Shown here one piece after another: positions 20,001 through 27,692 of a stretch of DNA of 64,000 nt. Within the stretch, counting starts at the first letter, position 1; every line of letters begins with the position of its first letter. Position numbers and translations under genes: made by a program. Source of the stretch: Maribacter sp044594925 (lineage in GTDB: Bacteria; Bacteroidota; Bacteroidia; Flavobacteriales; Flavobacteriaceae); the NCBI RefSeq assembly GCF_044594925.1, contig NZ_CP138991.1, positions 2,232,001 to 2,296,000 on the forward strand, given 5' to 3'. The notes beneath the pieces are model-generated. The model saw nothing but the letters and a program-made list of their open reading frames with translations. It ran no database searches and was not told the origin of the DNA.

Positions 20001-20387
20001 AGTAGACCAATTGTTAATGCCTTCGATAACGGCCTCTTTGGTAATATCTTTAAACTTAAAATCGCCTTGATTTAAGTATAATTTGTTTTTATTTATGTTG
20101 GCTGTAAAGAACATATCTGCCAAACCATCATTATTTATGTCTCCAATTGCAACACCGCCACCATTGTAAAAGTTACGATAATTAAAAATGTTTAAATCCT
20201 TTGTGTTGGCAACAACGTTTTCAAAATCGATGTTGGTTTGTTGGGGCTCTAATTTTGTGAATAAGGTATTATTGTCTGATGTTGTAGAATTTTGACAAGA
20301 AAAAACTATAGAAAGTAAAAAAAATGCACACCATTTTATATAGGATGGAATAGATTTTAAACCAAAGCTATTACTGTGTGTTATCAT
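17028..20387 (-). CDS. FG-GAP/VCBS repeat lipoprotein with ASPIC/UnbV domain (first copy in operon)
   Basis: 1119-aa paralogue of the downstream gene, alike along most of its length (both have YNGGGVAIGDINNDGL near the N-terminus). Signal peptide with lipobox cysteine at residue 31 (IVFSC). It has about fourteen DxNxDGxxD loops in two blocks flanking an ASPIC/UnbV domain (about 545-605, with YPSRGFQSS). Predicted to be surface-exposed, calcium-stabilised and probably ligand-binding; no enzyme residues can be pointed to. It starts 128 bases after the susD stop, beyond a 12-bp hairpin, so it probably shares the susCD transcript at a different level. The N-terminus has a longer charged stretch before the hydrophobic core than usual. 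Confidence 0.85.
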   Translation of the reverse strand: MITHSNSFGLKSIPSYIKWCAFFLLSIVFSCQNSTTSDNNTLFTKLEPQQTNIDFENVVANTKDLNIFNYRNFYNGGGVAIGDINNDGLADMFFTANINKNKLYLNQGDFKFKDITKEAVIEGINNWSTGIVMVDINADGWLDIYVCNAGNVEGDNRKNELYINNKDLTFTESAADYNLADDGFTTQATFFDYDKDGDLDVYILNNSFIPVSSLGYSDKRDLRSEDWDIPDMLKGGGDKLLRNDNGRFVDVSDEAGIYGSLIGFGLGVSVGDINNDSWPDLYVSNDFFERDYLYINQKNGTFLEKIKDFTSHTSLSSMGSDIADINNDGFPEVFTTDMLPEDNIRLKETSEYENYDLLQLKRSKDFHNQYMQNALQLNNGNNSFSEIAFHSGVAMTDWSWGALLLDIDNDGYKDIFVSNGIYHDLTNQDFMDFFANDILQKMALSGKKESMNTVLDKMPSTPIKNYAFKNNKDLTFTNAAEAWGIDDESFSNGAAYGDLDNDGDLDLVINNVNQPAFVYRNESNKKKNNNYIQLKLKEENKNTYAIGSKVTVHMGNQVLTQELYPSRGFQSSVDYTLTFGVGDATKIDSLKIVWPNDNVQTLINPVLNTRLEISKPDDSSLLKTQPVANKNTLFTQLSQDFEAHKENNYVDFDFEGLLFQMLSKEGPITAICDVNKDGKKDFYVGGAKKQKGKLYLSKQDRFVVKETAAFAEDVLFEDTAATFFDANNDGNLDLLVGSGGNDTSSSKLGLRLYLNDGKGNFIKNPSLQIPFNNYNTAVLRANDFDNDGDVDVFVGNRSVVGAYGLTPKHYLLENDGKGSFKNVITEKAQDVAEIAMITDAQWVDVNNDKTKDLVVAEDWGGIHVFTNTSGHLENTSIHLNQLKGWWKSVKVLDVDNDGDMDFVLGNRGTNTSCIPDSTNTVKMFVNDFDFNGTIEQIVTKQEGGRDMPIHLKRDLTAQLAHLKKENLKFSDYSRKSINDLFSEKKLNQSIQKEVNTSLSVIAINNGNSHFTIKALPERAQLSCINDMDFVDVNNDGFLDIIYGGNNYALKPQFSQLDASFGGLLLNNGKGDFDWVSYTDSGIFVKGVVNSVNVIQDDKKDTKVLFGINNEKPVLFSLND

Positions 20388-20418
20388 ATTAAATAAGAAT
20401 ATTTATCTTTATATAAGA

Positions 20419-20451
20419 GAATAGGGTTGGCAAACTACACCAACCCTATTC
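20419..20451 (-). promoter_or_regulatory. Perfect 12-bp hairpin between susD and the ASPIC/UnbV genes
   Basis: Arms GAATAGGGTTGG and CCAACCCTATTC with a 9-base loop. On the transcribed (minus) strand no T-run follows, so this is not a full intrinsic terminator. It may protect the 3' end of susCD mRNA or reduce downstream expression. One AACTAACTCA motif lies 27 bases away at 20478-20487. Confidence 0.6.
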
Positions 20452-20514
20452 ATTGAAATTAACTCAAATAATCTCAAAACTAACTCAAACTAATTTATTA
20501 AAACACGGTTACAA

Positions 20515-22071
20515 CTAGTAACCTGGGTTTTGTGTAATATCTGGGTTTGCCAATAAAGCTGGAGTAGGAATAGGAAATAAAATTCTTTCCGGCCCCGAAG
20601 CTGGCTTTTGTTGCCACGCATCTAAAAATTTACCAAAACGAACTAAATCATTTCTTCTCCAACCTTCCCAGTATAATTCTCTACCTCTTTCAGCCAAAAG
20701 GGTATCATCTGTAAGTGTTAATGATCCGGCAGTTAGACCTCTTGCTACTCTAATCTCATCAATTACATCTGTAGCTGTTTGCCCATTAGGATCTGTACCA
20801 CCTCTGTAAATAGCTTCAGCCTTATTAAGTAAAGCATCAGCATATCTTAAAAGCACATAACTATTATTGGGGTCGTCCGCATTATCTACGCCTCCTGAAA
20901 AATCTGGTATATACTTTAAAACACGAATACCTTTTTCCTCAGTATTAACCGCAAAATCTACATCCCTTGTATAGGCTAATGGGTCACCACCTCTTGTAGT
21001 TAAGGCATTTCCAGCTTCATCAAATTGTTGACCAATTAAGAAACCAGCTCTAGTACCCGTACTACTAGTGTAAGGGTTAGTATCACTATTATACTCTGCA
21101 CCTTTACGGATATCATCATCTTCAAAAGAATCATAAAAATCAGAAAGGGTAGCAAAACCATTCCAGCCAGAAGGCTTTTGGTTATAATGCAACGTATAGT
21201 TCCATCTTCTTTTAAAATCTGTTAATTCTGTTCTCGGCACGGAGAAAATTAACTCAGAACTTTGTTCATCATTTCTCTCAGCAAAAGTATTGTAATAGCC
21301 TAAAACTCCTGAAGAAACAGAATAATTTCCTGATGCCGTGATGTCATTTACATATTCAATGGCCTTATTCATATCAGCTGCTGCAAAAGAAAAGCTACCT
21401 GTACTTCTATCCTCAGCTTCATAAACACCCTTATTTAGATATAATTTGGCTAGTAATGCTCTGGCTGAATTTTTGTTTACTCTATTTGGACTAGATGTAT
21501 CTGGCAAATCCGGTAAAGCACTTTCTAAATCTGCAATTAAAAACGCGACAGATTCTGCTGAACTTCTCACAACTGGGTTAACTTCAATACCCTGTTCAGC
21601 TCCCCTATCTAAGGTAATACCCCAGAAATCTAAAATATGGAACCAAAAGTAAGCTCTAACAGTTTTTGCTTCTGCTACAATTTGTGGTGTAGCACCATCG
21701 CCGACCATTGCCTGTGTAGCTCTAAATACTCCAAGGTTTAGATCATTAAAGGAGGTTTGAATAAATGCGTGATTTGCATCCCAAGTATGTTGTTGCATTT
21801 GTTGAAAAACGCCACCATCAAACCAATCCGTACCTCTTGTAGGTCCCAAAATCTCGTCAGAACTATGCCCTGATAATCCAAAAATCACCCGTTCGTTAGC
21901 AAACTCTCTTAGTTGCCCATAGGAAGACGCTAATAATTCATCAGCATTTCCTACACCAACAGGTACAATGAATGCTTCATTTTCAAATTCTAAATCTGTA
22001 CAGCTTGAGGCAAGAACAATGCCAAGGGAGCACAACCCTATTATACTGATTTTTCTTAATACTTTTTTCAT
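20515..22071 (-). CDS. susD: SusD/RagB family surface nutrient-binding lipoprotein
   Basis: 518-aa SusD-like protein, the surface lipoprotein lid that delivers substrate to its SusC channel. The lipobox is LASSC with the lipidated cysteine at residue 24. The SusD-like N-terminal domain and the C-terminal RagB/SusD domain are visible, the latter with VLLRYADALLNKAEAIYRGG, VIDEIRVARGL and RGRELYWEGWRRNDLVRFGKF, a classic closing motif. Length is typical. It starts 10 bases after the susC stop, so the two form a pair. Substrate cannot be read from sequence; the absence of polysaccharide lyases or hydrolases nearby leaves a non-glycan substrate possible. Confidence 0.95.
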   Translation of the reverse strand: MKKVLRKISIIGLCSLGIVLASSCTDLEFENEAFIVPVGVGNADELLASSYGQLREFANERVIFGLSGHSSDEILGPTRGTDWFDGGVFQQMQQHTWDANHAFIQTSFNDLNLGVFRATQAMVGDGATPQIVAEAKTVRAYFWFHILDFWGITLDRGAEQGIEVNPVVRSSAESVAFLIADLESALPDLPDTSSPNRVNKNSARALLAKLYLNKGVYEAEDRSTGSFSFAAADMNKAIEYVNDITASGNYSVSSGVLGYYNTFAERNDEQSSELIFSVPRTELTDFKRRWNYTLHYNQKPSGWNGFATLSDFYDSFEDDDIRKGAEYNSDTNPYTSSTGTRAGFLIGQQFDEAGNALTTRGGDPLAYTRDVDFAVNTEEKGIRVLKYIPDFSGGVDNADDPNNSYVLLRYADALLNKAEAIYRGGTDPNGQTATDVIDEIRVARGLTAGSLTLTDDTLLAERGRELYWEGWRRNDLVRFGKFLDAWQQKPASGPERILFPIPTPALLANPDITQNPGY

Positions 22072-22081
22072 AGTGTTTTTT

Positions 22082-25000
22082 TTATTTTAAAGATATATTT
22101 AAACCTAATGAAACGGTGGTAGCTCTTGGGTATGCAGAATAATCAATACCAAAAGAAGGAACACCATTTATACTTTTATCTACATTTACCTCAGGATCTT
22201 GACCAGAGTAATTGGTAATGGTAAATAAATTCTGAGCCGTTAAAGAAAATCTTAATCTGTCTATAAAATCAAATTTCTCTGTATCTAAATTATAGCCTAG
22301 AGAAAGGTTTTGCAATCTAATGAAAGACCCGTCTTCTAAAAAGCGAGTAGAAACCCCGTTACCGTTAGTTGCAGACTCATTACTGTTCGCTACATCACGT
22401 GTAACATTTTTTCCGCCAAGCAATAAAGAACCTTGTAAGAATAATGCATTTGCATTGTTATTATAAATATAAGCTCCTTGCTGACCAGAAAAGAAAACGT
22501 TTAAATCCCAGTTTTTATAATTGAAGAAATTAGTGAAACCAACAACATAATCTGGCAATGGACTCTTACCTATTAAGCTAGCTGGTGTTTCAATACTATT
22601 ACCATCAGCATCAAAACCATCCCATTCTGCAAGAAAATAAGAATAAAGTGGCTCTCCTTCTGTAATAACTTGCGCAAATGCACCTGTTAAACCTTGACCA
22701 CTAATCGCACCTGTTTGCAAAGTTCTATCCAGTTTAGTAACCTTATTTTGGTTGAATGAGATATTAAAAGAAGAAGTCCAAGAGAAATCATCTTTACTCG
22801 CAATATCAGCTTCTAGAAGAAATTCTAAACCTGAATTACGCACTTCAGCATCTAAATTTCCAAAGAAAAAAGGATTTGGAGCCGGTTGTCCTGCTTCTAG
22901 CCTAAAAAGCAGGTCTTCCGTATTTTTAGAGTACCAATCTATAGAACCTCTAATTCTTGCGTCTGCAAATGCATAATCAATACCAATGTTAACTTGTGAG
23001 GTAGACTCCCATTTTAAATCTGGGTTACCAAATTGTGGAGCCGCAAGTAAGTTATTATTATCATAACGTTGTAAAGTCAAATTAGCACCCCCCGGTATTT
23101 CTTGATTACCAGTTATACCATAACCTAGTCTTAATTTAAGATCATCAAAAGCGTCACCAACAAAATCTTCATCAGATAATCTCCAAGCAAAGGCCGCAGA
23201 CGGGAAGTACCCATACCTATTATTCTCACCAAACTTACTAGAACCATCTACCCTTAAAGTACCTGTGAAGATATATTTATCGTTTAAAGTATAATTAACT
23301 CTACCAAAAAAAGATTGTAATTCATCTGTAGAAGCAAAACTAGCACCTCTACCGGTATTACTAACGCTATATCGAGCTGATTCTAAATTGTTTAGCATGA
23401 TACCTAAATCCGTAGTTTGGAAATTAGTAGCACTAAAACTTCTGGTTTTTAGTCTAAACCTTTGGTAAGAGTACCCTAAAAGTGCATTAATTCTACTGTT
23501 CTCTCCAAAATCCTTATTGAAGTTTAATGTATGCTCCAAAAGTAAATCGTTGGCTAATACATTTGCTACTTGTGCTTGACCTAAACCAGCTACCCTAGCA
23601 ATATTCAAATCTCCTGATAATGCACTTCTACGTTCAGAATTTGATCTATCTACACCAAGGTTAAACTTATAACTTAAATTGTCAGTTAAATTTAAATTGG
23701 CAGAAATACCTGCAAGAATTCTTAGTGTATTGGTTTTGTCCGTTGTTAAACCAACTAAAGCAGCAGGGTTACGCTCGTTAATGTCTGGTTGTGCAAATGT
23801 ACCATCTCCATTAAATATTGGTCTTGTTGGATTTGCTCTCCAAGCACCACTTAAAAGGTCACCTGTAAAACCAGCATCGTTAGAAATCTGAGGATTATCG
23901 TCTAACACATTAGAACCTATAGCAAACGTATTTATTCTTAATCTATCCTCTAATAAAGAGTGTGTTGTATTAATAGATCCTGAAAATTTTTCCATTCCAC
24001 TACCTTCTACAATACCCTCTTGCTCCATATAACCAAAAGAAAGATTATAATTAGAATTTCCTTCTTCACTACCACCGCCATAAGAAATATTATGTTGCGT
24101 AGTTTGTGCTGATCTAAAAATTACATCTTGCCAATCTGTATTTGCACCAAAATCAAGAGAAGGATCTACAAAAGATCTAAACTCGTCTGCACTTAACAGG
24201 TCTAGCTTTTTTGTAATATTACTGAATCCTACAGAGGTATTATAATTCAAAGTACCTTTACCGCTCTTTCCCCTATTAGTTGTTATTATTACAACTCCAT
24301 TTGCACCCCTAGATCCATAAATTGCAGTTGCAGATGCATCTTTTAAAATATCAATACTAGCAATATCGTTAGGATCAATAAAGTTTAATGGGTTTTTAGC
24401 AGTTGTATTACCAGCTCCGTTATCATTACTACCAGCGTTAGCTCCAGTAGGAGATACTGCAATACCATTTAGCGGCACACCATTTACTACATAAAGAGGT
24501 CCGTTACCAGCCCTTACAGAAGATGTTCCACGAATACGTACATTTACAGCACCACCTGGCTCGCCGCCATCTGTAGTAATCTGAATACCCGGAGTTTTAC
24601 CTTGTATTAATTGCTCAGGCGAAGCAATAACACCTTTATTAAAAGCCTCTGCTTTTACAGTAGAAACAGCACCCGTAAGGTCTCTTTTTCTTACTGAACC
24701 ATAACCTACCAATACAACCTCATCTAACTTAGCAGAATCTAAGGCCATTTGCACGTTAACCGTTCCAGAACCAACTATTACTTCTTGCGTAGCATAGCCA
24801 ATGTAAGAAATAACTAATACTGCGTCAGCGTTAGCGACTTCCAAAGTAAAATTACCATCAAAATCGGTCTGCGTACCATTAGTAGTACCCTTCTCAACAA
24901 TGTTAGCACCAGGCAAAGGTTGTCCATTTTCGTCAAGTATTGTACCAGATACAGCACTTTGAACTTTCACTTTAGCTAATTTTTCTACGACAGGCACTTT

Positions 25001-25360
25001 TCTTTTGACAAGAGTAATTTGTCTATCATAAATTTGATAGGTTGTTTGTGTTCCACCAAAAACTTGATCCAGTATTGTATTTACCTTTTCCTTTTTAGCT
25101 TTTACAGTCACAACCCTATTAAGGTTAACATCTTCTATTAGATAAAGAAACCTGAACTCGGTTTTATCTTCAATTTCATCTATAAGACGCTCAATGGTAA
25201 TATTATTTAAATCTAGAGTGACTTTAGTATGTTGTGAGTAGCTGTCATTTGCCTGTAAAGCAAAAATGCTGGTCAACAATAAAATCACACTAATTTTCAT
25301 TTTTAAATCAAGTTTAAACAACGAAGTTTTTGACTTCGTTCGTTTTAGAAGTTTTTTCAT
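22082..25360 (-). CDS. susC: SusC/RagA family TonB-dependent transducer with STN domain
   Basis: 1092-aa outer-membrane TonB-dependent transporter. Order: signal peptide ending near SYSQ (about residue 43), an STN secretin/TonB short N-terminal domain (about 47-125), a carboxypeptidase-D regulatory-like domain (about 137-210), plug (about 220-345), and a 22-strand barrel ending in a typical final strand. The STN domain is the signalling part that touches a FecR anti-sigma factor, and fecR and an ECF sigma gene lie directly upstream. This is therefore a trans-envelope regulated importer. It starts 169 bases after the fecR stop, beyond a 13-bp hairpin. The first codons include an 8-bp hairpin (25320-25340). 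Confidence 0.95.
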   Translation of the reverse strand: MKKLLKRTKSKTSLFKLDLKMKISVILLLTSIFALQANDSYSQHTKVTLDLNNITIERLIDEIEDKTEFRFLYLIEDVNLNRVVTVKAKKEKVNTILDQVFGGTQTTYQIYDRQITLVKRKVPVVEKLAKVKVQSAVSGTILDENGQPLPGANIVEKGTTNGTQTDFDGNFTLEVANADAVLVISYIGYATQEVIVGSGTVNVQMALDSAKLDEVVLVGYGSVRKRDLTGAVSTVKAEAFNKGVIASPEQLIQGKTPGIQITTDGGEPGGAVNVRIRGTSSVRAGNGPLYVVNGVPLNGIAVSPTGANAGSNDNGAGNTTAKNPLNFIDPNDIASIDILKDASATAIYGSRGANGVVIITTNRGKSGKGTLNYNTSVGFSNITKKLDLLSADEFRSFVDPSLDFGANTDWQDVIFRSAQTTQHNISYGGGSEEGNSNYNLSFGYMEQEGIVEGSGMEKFSGSINTTHSLLEDRLRINTFAIGSNVLDDNPQISNDAGFTGDLLSGAWRANPTRPIFNGDGTFAQPDINERNPAALVGLTTDKTNTLRILAGISANLNLTDNLSYKFNLGVDRSNSERRSALSGDLNIARVAGLGQAQVANVLANDLLLEHTLNFNKDFGENSRINALLGYSYQRFRLKTRSFSATNFQTTDLGIMLNNLESARYSVSNTGRGASFASTDELQSFFGRVNYTLNDKYIFTGTLRVDGSSKFGENNRYGYFPSAAFAWRLSDEDFVGDAFDDLKLRLGYGITGNQEIPGGANLTLQRYDNNNLLAAPQFGNPDLKWESTSQVNIGIDYAFADARIRGSIDWYSKNTEDLLFRLEAGQPAPNPFFFGNLDAEVRNSGLEFLLEADIASKDDFSWTSSFNISFNQNKVTKLDRTLQTGAISGQGLTGAFAQVITEGEPLYSYFLAEWDGFDADGNSIETPASLIGKSPLPDYVVGFTNFFNYKNWDLNVFFSGQQGAYIYNNNANALFLQGSLLLGGKNVTRDVANSNESATNGNGVSTRFLEDGSFIRLQNLSLGYNLDTEKFDFIDRLRFSLTAQNLFTITNYSGQDPEVNVDKSINGVPSFGIDYSAYPRATTVSLGLNISLK

Positions 25361-25410
25361 AATTTTACAGTGTATTAATGTGGTTAAATTTTGGTTTAAT
25401 CACTTTTTCT

Positions 25411-25442
25411 AAATCGGGAAATGTTCGAGCATTTTCCGATTT
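25411..25442 (-). promoter_or_regulatory. 13-bp hairpin between fecR and susC
   Basis: Arms 25411-25423 and 25430-25442 pair over 13 bases with one G-U, around a 6-base loop. On the minus strand it is followed by TTTAG only, so termination would be partial. It probably separates fecR expression from the strongly induced susCD genes. Confidence 0.6.
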
Positions 25443-25529
25443 TTTTATACTAAAAGTGATATACAACCTTACTCTAAGTTGGTAATGTTAATTAGTACTT
25501 TATCTCATTGGCAATGTCAATTAGTTAAT

Positions 25530-26675
25530 TCAATTAATTTCTATATGGTTAGCGTTAATAGTATAGTCAATACCGTAGGTGTTTTTAAAATACTTTAAAA
25601 CAGTTTCTACTGGTTCATCCCCAAAATTAGCGTTGAAACGTTTTTGTGCATATTCTAGATTATTATTAGTGATAGTTACGTTGTAGTGCCTTTCTAATTT
25701 TTTTAGGATATTTTCTAGACTTATTTGTCTAAAAACTAACCCACCATTAATCCATGAAGTATATACATCCGTTATAACAGGCTTAGTAGTTATATTTTTT
25801 TGTCGTCTATTAAAACTACCTTTAAAACCTGGTTCTAAAATTAAAGTTTCGTCATTTTCGGCAACGTACATTCCCACAGAACCTTCTACCAAAACAACTT
25901 CTGTAGTTTTGTCTTCAGGAAAGTTAGACACGTTAAATTGTGTACCATAAACCTCAATATCTAGATTATCCGAGGTATTCACAATAAAAGGACGGTTAGC
26001 GTCTTTAACTACGTCTAAATAAACTTCACCTACCAAGAAAATTTCTCTTTTACCTTCTTCTAAAAAATTAACAGGATATTTTAAAGAAGAACCAGCATTT
26101 AAATGAGCAACAGTCCCGTCAGAAAATTCCAATTCAAATCTTTTTCCAAATGGAACCTTTAATTGATTATATACTAAAGCTTCATTGTCGCTTTGGATGC
26201 TATTATAACTTAATCTATTTCCATTTTGAGTACCTATTACCTCACCCTCGGCATTTTTTATTTCTGTAACCTCACCCTCTGAGATTACTTCAAAGTTTCC
26301 ATTTTCCAATTCTAATATTATAGTATCCTCACTAGGAGCAACAATTTCTTTAGTCTTATTGAATTTAAAATCTTGTTTAAAAACATAGCCAATACTCAAA
26401 ACCATAGCTACCACAGCAGCAACTTTCAAATATCTTTTTATATTCAAAGAAATTACGGCACGCTTATCCTTCTTTATTTTTTCCAACAAAGAATTCTTAG
26501 TCTTTTCCGTATTAAATTCTCTCATAATATATTCAATTGCGTAGTTAACTCTTAGGTATTCTTTAAACTCTTTTGCATTTCTGTTTTGCTCAACCCATAA
26601 ACTCAAAATACCCCACTCCTCCTTTGATATGGAGTTGTTTAGGTATTTAATAATGAGTTTTTCTATGTTTGACAT
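25530..26675 (-). CDS. FecR family anti-sigma factor
   Basis: 381-aa inner-membrane anti-sigma factor. The cytoplasmic N-terminus (1-78) would bind the ECF sigma factor, one membrane helix spans about 82-98, the FecR domain covers about 170-270 (with GKREIFLVGEVYLDV and VLVEGSV), and a DUF4974 domain closes the protein (about 312-381). It would receive the signal from the STN domain of the adjacent SusC. It is divergent from the sigma gene rather than downstream of it, a less common order. ATG start; 197 bases separate it from the sigma ATG at 26873. Confidence 0.93.
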   Translation of the reverse strand: MSNIEKLIIKYLNNSISKEEWGILSLWVEQNRNAKEFKEYLRVNYAIEYIMREFNTEKTKNSLLEKIKKDKRAVISLNIKRYLKVAAVVAMVLSIGYVFKQDFKFNKTKEIVAPSEDTIILELENGNFEVISEGEVTEIKNAEGEVIGTQNGNRLSYNSIQSDNEALVYNQLKVPFGKRFELEFSDGTVAHLNAGSSLKYPVNFLEEGKREIFLVGEVYLDVVKDANRPFIVNTSDNLDIEVYGTQFNVSNFPEDKTTEVVLVEGSVGMYVAENDETLILEPGFKGSFNRRQKNITTKPVITDVYTSWINGGLVFRQISLENILKKLERHYNVTITNNNLEYAQKRFNANFGDEPVETVLKYFKNTYGIDYTINANHIEIN

Positions 26676-26872
26676 TTACTATGTAGTTAACAACACTCTA
26701 TATATATTACAAAGCCATTTTGCTATACCACCAATTTTTTTTGGTTTTTTTTATGATTTTAACAATTTTACATTCCTTTTTGTCAGAAATTGATATATTA
26801 GCTGCGCTAATATTATTTTATACTTTTAAAAAGCTAATGATTAGAAATCTTTTCGCCGTAATTATCTAATTG

Positions 26873-27499
26873 ATGATTAGCGCATTTTCTACTTTAATGA
26901 AAGAAAAATCTTACAATAATATTGATTTAATTGTACGCCTAAAAAAAGGTGATGCTAGTGCCTATGCTTATTTAGTAGATACCTATAATCATAAACTTTG
27001 TGTATACGCAAATAGCTTATTAAATGATATTTCTTTATCTGAAGATGTAGTCCAAAATGTATTCATAAAGGTTTGGGAAAAACGGAGTAATTTAAATTCA
27101 AACTATTCTATTAAGAGTTATTTGTATAAATCTGTATATAATTTATGCATAAACGAGTACAAGAGAAATCAATCTGTTACCGCATTAGAAAAAAAGTATA
27201 TTGAAGAACTTGAAAGTGTAATCGAGGAAAAAGATGAAGAAGCTTTTGAAAAATTAATTCTACAAGTTAGAGAAGCTATTCAAGAACTACCCCCAAAATG
27301 CAAACAGGTTTTTCTTCTAAGTAAAAAGGAAGGGTTAACAAATATTGAAATTTCAGAATATTTAAATATTTCCAAAAATACCATTGAAAGACATATCAAT
27401 ATAGCTTTTTCGACAATTCGTAAAAATGTTGGAAGTAAAACTGATATTATACTTTTTTTGCTATTTGGTTTTGGACAAAAATTAAATGCCAAATGTTAA
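26873..27499 (+). CDS. ECF RNA polymerase sigma factor (Bacteroidetes FecI-like)
   Basis: 208-aa sigma-70 family ECF factor. Region 2 is visible around YLVDTYNHKLCVYANSL and DVVQNVFIKVWEKR, and region 4 around ELPPKCKQVFLLSKKEGLTN with helix-turn-helix ISEYLNISKNTIERHI. It would direct transcription of the divergent fecR-susCD genes when released. The frame opens at a TTG (26870), followed at once by ATG 26873; a second ATG at 26897 (MKEKSYNN) fits the usual start of this family and may be the true one, giving 200 aa. It stands alone on the plus strand; after it to 27692 only a weak 5-bp hairpin is seen. Confidence 0.93.
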   Translation: MISAFSTLMKEKSYNNIDLIVRLKKGDASAYAYLVDTYNHKLCVYANSLLNDISLSEDVVQNVFIKVWEKRSNLNSNYSIKSYLYKSVYNLCINEYKRNQSVTALEKKYIEELESVIEEKDEEAFEKLILQVREAIQELPPKCKQVFLLSKKEGLTNIEISEYLNISKNTIERHINIAFSTIRKNVGSKTDIILFLLFGFGQKLNAKC

Positions 27500-27692
27500 A
27501 AAATTTCCTTTGCTAATAAATAGTGAACGTAGCTCTTTTTGGCGCTTACAGAAATAACTTAGTGCAGAATTATAGCCACAGATGGATTTTCTGTTTTTTG
27601 TAGTACTTATTACCAATGGATACGACACTACCCTTCTTTAATTTGGATTTTTCTTTTTTTATGACAATGCAGCTTCATTCTATTAACCAGTA

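Noticed and set aside
13775..20387. FG-GAP repeats read as integrin-like adhesin or RTX toxin
   Set aside because: Lipobox signal, ASPIC/UnbV domain and the susCD context fit a surface-binding lipoprotein; no RTX nonapeptides or type I secretion signal are seen.
27578..27599. Possible terminator after the sigma factor gene
   Set aside because: Only a 5-bp stem (ACAGA/TCTGT) before a T-run, about 80 bases past the stop codon; too weak to claim.
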